DNA of 64,000 nucleotides from Paragorgia papillata (lineage: Eukaryota > Cnidaria > Anthozoa > Scleralcyonacea > Coralliidae). Position numbers and translations under genes: made by a program. Below the pieces are notes generated by a model. It had not been told where the DNA came from, made no database searches, and saw only the letters and a program-made list of their open reading frames with translations. Below are positions 50,101 to 60,773 of the stretch, in pieces (the stretch's first letter is position 1; every line of letters starts with the position of its first letter). Location: NCBI GenBank assembly GCA_035771165.1, contig JAWNZC010000351.1:6814501-6878500 (forward strand). Reading direction: 5' to 3'.

Positions 50101-53100
50101 TTGAACTGAAAAATAAAGTGTTTTCCAAAGACGTAAATATTAAATGAACATGTACGAATATCAGAATTTTCTATATTTTTATATTATCAAATAATATAAA
50201 AAGCAAAAATTTAATCTCATAAGCACTTTAAGAAAAGGTATATTTAATAAAAGATGGCAAATTAAAATATAATGGGAAAAAGAAAGAGATAAAATGAGGG
50301 ATATGTATTGAATACACAACGCGTGAAAAAGAGGAGCAACACAGCAGAGAAAGAAAAAATAAAAGTAACTGGAAGATGTTGAACGACAGAAAAAGGGAAA
50401 AATGAAGACGGAAAGAAAATGGAATTAAATGAAGAAGAAATGGATGCAATGAGATACGGAGTTGAAACAAATGTCAAATGTATTCTTACTTTTTTACCAG
50501 TCTTGTCAGGCTTGAACATAAAGGAAGGATGGTGGTATAAAGTGTGCGCAAACATAGCTTCACGAAACTCTTGAGCCACAGCATTTTCACCAAGTTGAGT
50601 ACGCTCACGCGTGGCATTTGTCTGACAAAATAACAAACAACCGTCGATCATTAAAAAAACAACTCTACCATAACATTGTGTTGAGAGTGCATCATCAACA
50701 ATACGATTCATGGGAGCTAGGCCAAGCCTTCAGTCACGTGCAAAGCCTAAGGATCCTATGCTGTATGCATAGTTGGTACCTATACATAATCAAGCCTTCT
50801 TCAGTCACGTGCAAAGCCTAAGGATCCTATGCAGTATGCATAGTTGGTACCTATACATAATCAAGCCTTCTTCAGTCACGTGCAAAGCCTAAGGATCCTA
50901 TGCAGTATGCATAGTTGGCACCTATACATAATCAAGCCTTCTTTAGTCACGTGCAAAGCCTAAGGATCCTATGCAGTATGCATAGTTGGCACCTATACAT
51001 AATCAAGCCTTCTTTAGTCACGTGCAAAACCTAAGGATCCTATGCAGTATGCATAGTTGGCACCTATACATAATCAAGCCTTCTTTAGTCACGTGCAAAG
51101 CCTAAGGATCCTATGCAGTATGCATAGTTGGTACCTACCTATACTGACGTTTCTGATTGGTTTAGGTCACCTAACCCAAACAAAAATCCTAACCTTATAT
51201 AGTAACGACCACGGAAACCACTTTGTAATTCACAGTCAACGTTATTGCTAGCTTACTTATAGTCAATTAGAAAACAAGTTCAATCCAGTCCGCTCATACT
51301 GTTCGGCCACTCATAGTGTATTATATCTTAAAAATACACGCAAAAGATTCACCATGCATTTTTATAAAGTGTTATAGTTGTATGGGTGAATATAGAAAGT
51401 CAAGAAACTGCGAACACAGGTTATTTTCTATGATTACTATATATAACTCAGTACACTAATTAATGTTTAGTTATGATAAATATAGCTGACATAAGCAACA
51501 GTATACTACATTACCAGATCAGATACGCGGTACCAGTTTCTTGTGAGTTCACCAGGACTGTATCTTTTAAGATTGATAGTAACATCCCCCACATGGTTTT
51601 CTTCTCTAGCTTCAGTGACATGGTTGATATGAAAGATAATTGTTCTAGATGATTGACAAGTATAAAGGTGAGTATTTAATAGTTGGGTCGGTTTCTTGTC
51701 GTAGGGATGTATCCAGGGGCGGCGCGGAGCGTAAATTTTTTGGTATTAGTTGTGGTATATAACGTAGGGGGGGCCAGAAAATTTTGAAATCTAGAGGCTC
51801 TGAAATGCAATTTCCAGCATTCTACAGAAGATATTTTTTGAAAAAATCAAGCGAGATGAAGATCTAAATGCTAAGCATTTTACGCGGTTCGATGACTTCA
51901 CGACCAAATTAACGGAAACATCCATGGAATTATATCTGTCTGAGACTGTGATGTGACTAATAGTATTGTAGCGGTACTGATGCGCTGCACGTGTGAATAC
52001 AGTAGCTTGCGTGATGCGCCGACAATACATATGATCAGCGCAACGTTTTACGAACGCAGGCGGCCAAGGTATTAGAATCGCAAAACTAATACCTTGTAGG
52101 ATTACGTTGTTAGATATACAAATATTCGCATCGTTCTTACCTTTGAAGGAGGACTTATGCCTTTTTTTTGTTAAATATGGATTCAAGAAGGTTTTCCTTT
52201 CGTCAGATAAGTTCTAGTCACCATATCAAAGCTTCAAAATTGTTATAAATAATTGCTCTTTGTTTCCATATTATCGAAGTGTTGAACTCCAGTGTTGGGA
52301 GCTGTTCCTTGTGAAATAGGCGATACAGCCGATACTACATGGATGATTTATATATTGAGATGTTATATATTGTTAATGTAATGAAGTGAAAAGAATTGCA
52401 GACTTCTCGCTGCGAAATAAAAGCAGTTTTAAATCGAAATAGTAAAGCGTCTGACTTTAAAATATAAATATTGTACCACCTGTGGTGAAATTTAACACCG
52501 AAAATCCGCGTTTCTTGTCAAGCCAAGGTATTAGTTTTGAGATTCTAATACCTTGAGGTCTAAGCCTTTCAAACACTTGTCGCTAAAGTCGCTAAGGTTG
52601 TTGCGCGCATCAGCGAGGACGGTACGGTACTGCGGAATTGAAATCAAACAATCAAAAACAAAGATGTGGTTTTCTTTCATCCGTCTCTGTTCTTGGAATA
52701 ATTATATTATTTTACAATTCATTTCAATCTGGAGAAAAAAAGGTATTAGACTAATACCTTTAATACCTTAGCGCGCCGCCCCTGGATGTATCTATGATAT
52801 ATACCTATAACTGTATATATATATCCGGTATATATAGATACATCTCGTGAATTTGCAATGAGCAATCTCTTCAACTATATTTGGGTATGTATCTGGCATA
52901 TAGCCTCCATCCTTGGTAAATAACTCTTACTTACAAAGACTAATCACAATAATCGCAAGATTCACTCCAGTTTATAACTTTCAAGGTCAAATTCTCCGGT
53001 CGTGATTATAATATTTATGAATGGTGATTTACTGGGAAATCGCAAAAAATGTAGAGAATATTTCAAGATAAACTGAGCTACAGTACAATATCTCAGAGCC

Positions 53101-56100
53101 TGACTGCAGGTTAAGATCACATTGATCACCATGCACACACCCCTATTAAAGTGCCCCTAACCTCGACAGTTTTTATTGTCTTATTTGGAAGAACTTTTAA
53201 AATGATAAAGTAACTTCTTTGGAGATTTTCGCTTTGTTTTTGAGATATTTCATTTTGTTTGATATGCAAATGTCCGGAATTTACGTCACACATGCATAAT
53301 GACTTATCGAAGACGTTTGTGTATCTCTTTCATTCTCGAACGAAATCCGAAAGAAGTTGTGGGAGAAACACGCACACATGTTATTCATACTTTAGTGTTT
53401 TTATTTGATGAACGAACGCAAAGATACATAACATTCTCTGATACGTCATTATGCATGTGTGACGTCAATTCCGGACATTTGCATATCAAACAAAATGAAG
53501 TATCTCAAAATCAAAGCGAAAAATCTTCCAAAGAAGTTACTTTATCATTTTAAAAGTTCTTCCAAATAAGACAATAAAAACTGTCGAGGTTAGGGGCACT
53601 TTAAGAATAAAGTCATGCGTAGCCTTCTTCGCAGACGTCTTGTGGGCTTTTATTCTCGCCCACCAACGTCTGCTGTACGGAGCATGAAATTCCTTTCCCC
53701 ATGATCTCGTAATAAACCAATCATAAGCGCTTTTAGAAATCGATAACGCGATCCTGTCTAAATTTCCCGCGAAAATCAATGGGCATTACCAGTATTATAA
53801 AATATGGGGAATGTTCCAAAACATTACGTGTACAGATGTATGAATAAATGAAACTCCGAAGAAAATTGTCGAGGAAGGCTTCCACTGTTTGCTGTGCAGT
53901 CACAGTTGTCCTACGAATGCCGATCGGATTAGTTACAAAGGTAGTGCTTGGTATATGAGCGATTTTCCATATCCAGTAGGGAGGTTTATAAACATATCGG
54001 TCTTCTTATTTACAAACTGAGTGATAGCTTCTCGCTGATAGCCATTAAGTGCCCTAATTCCAAACTCGCATACATTCACAAATCCAACTTTAATATCCGC
54101 CATGTTTATGCAGATCCTAAAGGTCAAAGGCCATCTTCCCCAAATCATGGGAAGTTAGCTGTGATTGGTCGGTTTTCAGGAAAGGAATTTCATGCTCTGT
54201 AGAGCAGACATGGTGGGCGAAAATAAAAGGCCACAAGACGTCTGCGAAGGAGGCTAAGTCATGAGCAGCATCAAACGTAAGCTGTTGCTGACTGCGTGTA
54301 AACAAGGCTATTTTTACCTTTGATGAAGATCTTGAACAGGCAAATCGAATTCAAGTGTTTCCTCAAATTCAGGGTCAACGCTGCTATTAACCAACTATAT
54401 AATAATATTACAACAAAATTTAAGTTGTAGTCAACACTGAACAGTACACGCTGGAAATCTGGTCAAATTCCCACTATACACAGGACAAAAGCATATAGGT
54501 TCGCCAATATTCAACAATCTGTGCACTAAGATAGATTTCAACAATTTTACCAGCTCGAGTCGTACAATATATATGAGCGAATACTGCAATTTTTTACTAT
54601 TATTTACGATCGACTACCGTATACCATATGACGCAACAATTCTGAAAAAAGTTCACGATTTCTTGCTAGCTCGCCATAGCAAACCATTCCGCCATTTTCT
54701 TATACACAACTGACAATATGCTGATAGAAAACCAATCATATTATTGCGCAACGGTTTATATACATGTACATACACAGCCTTTGCTACACAAAAACAAAGA
54801 AAACAAATTGTTTTGTTCCAGTTTCCATCTAGTAGATAAATAAAGACAAACGGGAGAAAACAAAGACGAACAGGATGTCATCATGTGCTGCGTATTTTCG
54901 TGAGAATCAGTGAGTACCAAATGTTGCGCACGCATCATTTTGGCGGGCTCGACTAACACCCAACAATGGCAAACAAGTGAGAAAAGATCAGCAAAATAAC
55001 ACTGTTGTTAGCTTAGGACTTCCCGAAAGTATACAAGAAGTACAATAGAGCGGAGTTTAGTTCCACGGTAACGCGAACTTCCTCTATTTGCCGGTTTTGC
55101 CCCTGCTGGCTTCGAGTGGAGCCCGCCAAAATGAAGCGCGCAAAACACTTGGAAACTCGGCAATTAGAGAATTCAAATCGCTGGTTTGGATAGGTAATAG
55201 CTTGGTTTCGAGTGCAATTTGGAAAAAAAATGCACGAGTGAGTTTTTCAAAGAGCTATTTGAGGTATTTGAAAAACTCACGAGTGCGTGTTTTTTTTCAA
55301 ATTGTACAAGAAATCATGATATTACTTATTAATAATATACATGAAAAAATTTAACATGAAGAGAATCTTTCCAATCAAACTGCTTTGTGCAAATAACATA
55401 CATGAAAAAATTTAACAGGAAGAGCTTTTTTTCAAAAATGTTTTTTGTACAAATTTAAATAAATTAAAAACTTGCACTCTATTTCCCTTTTTCTGCACTG
55501 TATTTCCTCAAAACTGCACTGCTCTCAGCCAATCAGAATTGAGAAACTTTTTCAAGTATATTATTAGTATAGGTAATAGCATGGCTTCGAGTGCAATTTG
55601 GAAAAAAACATGCACGAGTGAGTTTTTCAAAGACTATCAAAATTGCACGAGTCCGAAGGACGAGTGCTATTTGAGGTCTTTGAAAAACTCACGAGTGCGT
55701 GTTTTTCCAAAATTGCACTCGAAACCATGCTATTACTTATTAATAATATACATGAAATGTTAGACAAATGTTCCTCCGGCTACAAAGTTTACATACCACT
55801 CATTGCTCCACTTCTCGAAGCATAAATGGTTAAAAACTGCTTCGCTTCGTTCACTAAATACGTAAAACGTTTTACTCATAGCATCTAACCTCTTCTAGTC
55901 TTCTTGCAGGAACTTTAATGACAATATTAAAGCAAAATTCATTCTGTATTTCATCGAAATGTTCTTCGACAACTCTATGTTTTGGTCACCATATTGGATT
56001 TTCTCGTGAGGAAAAACCATCCTTCAAAATCCAATGAGGCTTTCCGGTAGTTTCCGGTTGTTTTTTAGCCAATCAGAATGGTTAATACTCATTGAAATTT

Positions 56101-58378
56101 GCACTGTATTACACCTTTTCTGCACTGTATTACATTGGAATTTCACTCCTCTCGACCAATCAAGATTACAAAAAAGAAAAATTATTAAGGCTCTATGCAA
56201 CGACGCTCAAAGTTTGGAAAAAATCATGGACTAAATCAAAATATTTCAAAATGGCGTCGTCCGCGTCGATCGAACGATAGGGAGTGAAGATATTACTACA
56301 TGTATAACGTAAATGAAAACAATGATAACATTAAAGTGCATATAACCCCACATTTTTTATCATCTAAATATGTTCTACCTTTGGCAAATAGTTGAACAAC
56401 GAAATATTTTTTAGATTGGAGCAACCTTTATTGCTTTAAAAGAGATTTTTGTTTTCAAAATGGTAATGAGATGACGCCAAAGTAGTCATCATTATCTCTA
56501 CAATATTTATTTGCAGGAGTGACATGACCCAATTCTTCCATTAATGGTGTGTTTGAACAACATGTTCCATATTGTACGAGTTTTTCCACAAAAATTATCA
56601 GGTAGTTTATCTTGCCAAAAAGAGAAAGAAAGCCAAATGCCTACATAGACGTCATCTCATTACCATACTAGAAATGCGAATCGCCAAAAAACATTGAAGA
56701 ATAGCTCCAATCAAAAATATATTTCACTGAACAACTGTTTGCTCTATGTAGAACATATTCAGATGATAAAAAAAATTTGGATTTATATGCCCTTTAAACC
56801 TATAGTTATATCTTGTGGGAATTATATATCCGATATTTTAGTATTCAACTCAAACATTTTCACCGTCCTTTTGTGACAATAGGGACCTTAAGATGCTAGG
56901 ACGACGACGGCGGTTAAAAAGCAATTCAAATTTTAGTATTAAAAATAAGTCACGGTTAACTGACTACTGTATTCAATACTTGAAGCTTGTTTTATAATTT
57001 TCAAAGTGTTAAAACGGTTGCAGTGTCTGTGTTAAGGCAATCTCAGACAACAGTTCTCATCACCCCACGAGTCGACGTCGTCCTGAAGACGTGAAAATGC
57101 TCTGAGTGGCGTTGTATACAGAGCGAGGACGGTGTTCAGATTACTCTTGGGACTAGAAATTATTCATTATCTTTGTTTTGCAAGAAGAATGCTTTTGTTT
57201 GAAGGACGTCATCCTCGAAGTTGCCGTCCTAGATCTTAAGGTCCCTAATCACTCTTCTGCGCCCGCAGTATGTGCGGAAAATAAACCTTTCCGCATGAAG
57301 TGCGTGGATAACGCCTTGAGAGATTTGAATGGTTCTCGCAAAACTTCGGACATCCAAAACTTTGGACAAACATTGGATATTAGCCAATAATATTTGTCAA
57401 AACGAAAGATCACGTGATCCATTCATTTCATGCAGAAAGGTCTATTGGCTAGTCACGTGGTACGCTGCGAGAGAGCCTTTAAGCAATTGAACTGGTCTGC
57501 AGGAAATTGAATTTATCTAAGACATGGGAGATGGTTATATATAGGAGAGGGAAGACATACACCTAAACTCGAACGCTGCTATTGGCTGCTTGCTTCAATA
57601 TACCGAAAACACGATGTGTGTACGTAGCAAGTGTGAAAGTGCAGGGCCGGATTAGGGCTGTGTGCCCCCCCCCCCCCGCATATTTTCAGCATGGGCCTCC
57701 TTGAACCCACCCCCCCCCCATGAGTCTCGAGCCCTGGGGCCCAACGCTTTCTAGAAAGCAAGTACAGAACTAAAAATTGTGCAATCAGAAAGCGCCGGGG
57801 CCCCCAAAACCAGTCAAGCTCAGACCAGGCTGACAAGACTTTGATGAGCGCTGAGGTAATCCCCATATATTATAGTGAGTGTCTGCTGACCAGCATTGTC
57901 TCCTTTTTTACCTTGCCTAAATTACATTTAGCCACATTAAAAAAACATTATGAACTATTTTTTTGGACCCCTAAAGATTGGGGGGCCCTGGCTGCAGCCC
58001 AGTCAGCCCCCCCCCCTTTAATCCACCCCTGTGAAAGTGCAACATTTGCATAAACGTGAACAAAAATATAGCACAAAGAGTTTGGCCTTGTTTCCAGACA
58101 CTTTAAGTCTTTAATTCAAGAAACTACGGAATAGCCCACTTACCTTAGTGTCCTTATGTTGAGTGGTAAATGGAATATGGACGGAAATATAAGTACTACC
58201 ATTGCCAGAGTCCGGGTTATCTGGCAACAAATCTTTGGCTTTATGGATGGTTACAAATAATGTATCGTGCTCGTGGTGCAATGTAGCTTCAACTTCACCA
58301 GTAACCGAAAAATCAGTCTATAACCAAATACAAGACACAATTAACATCATTATCAATCAATCAATCAATCAATCAATT

Positions 58379-58410
<32 letters not shown>

Positions 58411-60729
58411 CATCAATCTATCAATCTATCAATCAATCAATCAATCCATCCATCCATCCATCCATCAATCAATCAATCAATTAATCAACCAACCAACCAA
58501 CCAATAAATCAATCAATCAACCAACCAATCAATCAGAAACTTACCAACCAACCATCAAACCAACCATCAAATCAACCAACCAACCAACCAACAATCAATC
58601 AATCAATCAATTATTCAAACAATCAAGCAATCAATCGACATAGTGTTATGCTGCACAGATAATGTTGTCCGCAAGTCGGATATTGGTGAATTAGCACTAA
58701 AATATCTGTTTGAATATTTTCCTACCGATATCCGTGATGTATTTAAGGTGAAGTAATACGAGCAACAAATTGCTGCAACATTGTTGCGTTGCAAGTTGAA
58801 TAGCGTGGTTGCAAGTACATGTATTACCACCCACCTTAAACATTGTCATGCAACAATGATTTTGTTGCAAGTTGAAACAGCATGTTGCATCAAGTAGAAC
58901 TGGAGTATACTTTTGTCAACAAATTTTTTCAACTTGCAACAAAATCATTGTTGCGTGACAGTGTTTAAGGTGGGTGGTAATACGTGCAACAATGCTTTAA
59001 TTTGAAAAATGTTGCCCGTTTTACTTTACCTTTACTCAGACACGAAAAGCCTGATTTTCGGAAGAAAATATTAAAATTAGAATAGAACAATTCCAAAAAT
59101 ATTTCCGTTGTGAAGTTGATACCTAACTTTTTAGAAAAAGTTTTTATGGAGTTTATGATCATAACATTTATTATTTTTAGACTTTGATGCCTGAAAGTAA
59201 TTTTTCTGATCGATTTACCAGTTATATCCATGTACGTTTTCTGAAGACGGAATATCGCGAAATCGAACCGCACAGGGATTGGAGGCGAGTTAAATCCAAC
59301 TTAAGTGCACGAGATATTCTCGTGACAACTCAACGCTTTTCCGTGAGGAAGTGCAGTGTTTCAATTCTATTACAGAACCATCTTCAGAGAAACATGAGAA
59401 CATTTTTCATGATTTCTTACACCGCTAAAGTCCACGGAATAATAGCTCAACAGGTAGAGCGGCGGACCGGAATTCCGAAGGTGCGAGTTCAAATCCCGCT
59501 CGAGTCAGACGAAATTTTTCGGTTGACTTTAACAGTGTAAGAAATCATGAAAAATGTTCTCATGTTTCTCTGAGGATGGTTCTGTAATGAAAGTAAAACT
59601 TTGGTTATTGGAATATCGGTTCATTCCCATATCGCTTCAACAGTACACTCTGCGGAATAAAGTAGCTTTATTTTTAGTCTAACTACAGTTGAAGTAGCAG
59701 TTGTAGCAGATCAGTCACTCTGGTAAGCAACCAGCTCTCACAACGACCACCTTTGAGATTTACGAACTGCACTTTCTCTTTGTTTTTAAGCTCTCGTACG
59801 CGACCAACTATTGCCTAATTTCATGTCGCGAAAGAGACTGGCACTGTCCTGGAAAATCCTTAGTACCAGGCTCCGGCGTGCAATATTCCTTTGTTTCACA
59901 CCACGCCGGAGACTGGCACCAACGGATTTTCCAGGACAGTGCCAGTCTCTTTCGTGACATGAAATTAGGCAATAGCACGTTTCTCTCTGACGAAGGGCCT
60001 TCGCTCGAAACGTTATAAACTACGTTCAATCATTTTGGCAAGCAGCACTCAAACCTTACAATATTTCAACACTGCCTACGCACTAGCACACTACTTTTAT
60101 TTCACAGCTCTAGTTACGACCAGTCGACTACTTTCCCACATCCCAGAAGTGCTCGCTTACGAGAGCTTCATTTGTATATAAGAGTTCGAGCAAAGTAAAA
60201 AGGTGGTGAACAGTCCAGATTTTTAGTAATGCAATACTGACGTTTCAAGCGGAGCCCTTAAATGTGAACATGTAATACACACACACACACTCATTAATAA
60301 TTCATGAGGAAAACACAAAGAAAATCCATGTTTAATGAATGTCTGTATATGTGATACAGATTCCTCTTGATTTACATAAACTTTAGCTTTGATTTTCTCG
60401 ACTTAGACAAATTACTACGCCAATGAACTTACCAAATCGGATCGTTTTAGATGTCATTTACAGAATTCGTGTCCGTTCTGGGACAGGCATTCTGTATACC
60501 CCGATACAGAACGGCCGCTCATTCTGTAAATAGTACATATATATATATATATAATAAAAGTAGCGTGCTGCGTAGGCAGTGTAGAAACAACAATCGAAAT
60601 ATAGTAACTTAAGTTAGATATACTGCCGAAACAGAGAACGTAGGAATCTAACGTTTCGAGCGAAGGCCCTAGATTCCTACGTTCTCTGTTTCGGCAGTAT
60701 ATCTAACCTAAGTTACTATATTTCGATTG

Positions 60730-60773
<44 letters not shown>

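Larger units (their letters stand above)
47199..50231. mobile_element. 3-kb compound fold-back bounded by TTAA
   Basis: Ends are TTAAAGTGCTTATGAAAT and CTCATAAGCACTTTAA. Long inverted arms (about 47575-48180 against 49440-50045) include TACGTCATCCTCCTCG, TGGGACATCATAACCC and ACAAACTTTTCAACGC. A nested hairpin (about 47941-48430) and a third direct copy (48431-48650) of the same module lie inside, and the centre contains an acidic open frame and an inserted MITE. No transposase was recognised. Confidence 0.85.

Noticed and set aside
50228..50470. Phe/Leu/Ser-rich minus-strand frame as part of the C2 protein
   Set aside because: Exon F ends at 50490 with a clear GTAAGA donor; the frame beyond is intronic A/G-rich sequence read in reverse.
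50716..51137. CRISPR-like direct repeats
   Set aside because: The 71-bp units are repeated in full; there are no variable spacers.
59441..59510. Functional tRNA gene
   Set aside because: The acceptor stem does not pair and the anticodon loop lacks the usual T before the anticodon; better explained as a SINE core.
59988..60022. Functional hammerhead (CTGACGA .. GAAACGTT)
   Set aside because: Stem I does not pair and an extra base precedes a 4-bp stem II with a G-U; kept only as a comparison for the 36-kb motif.
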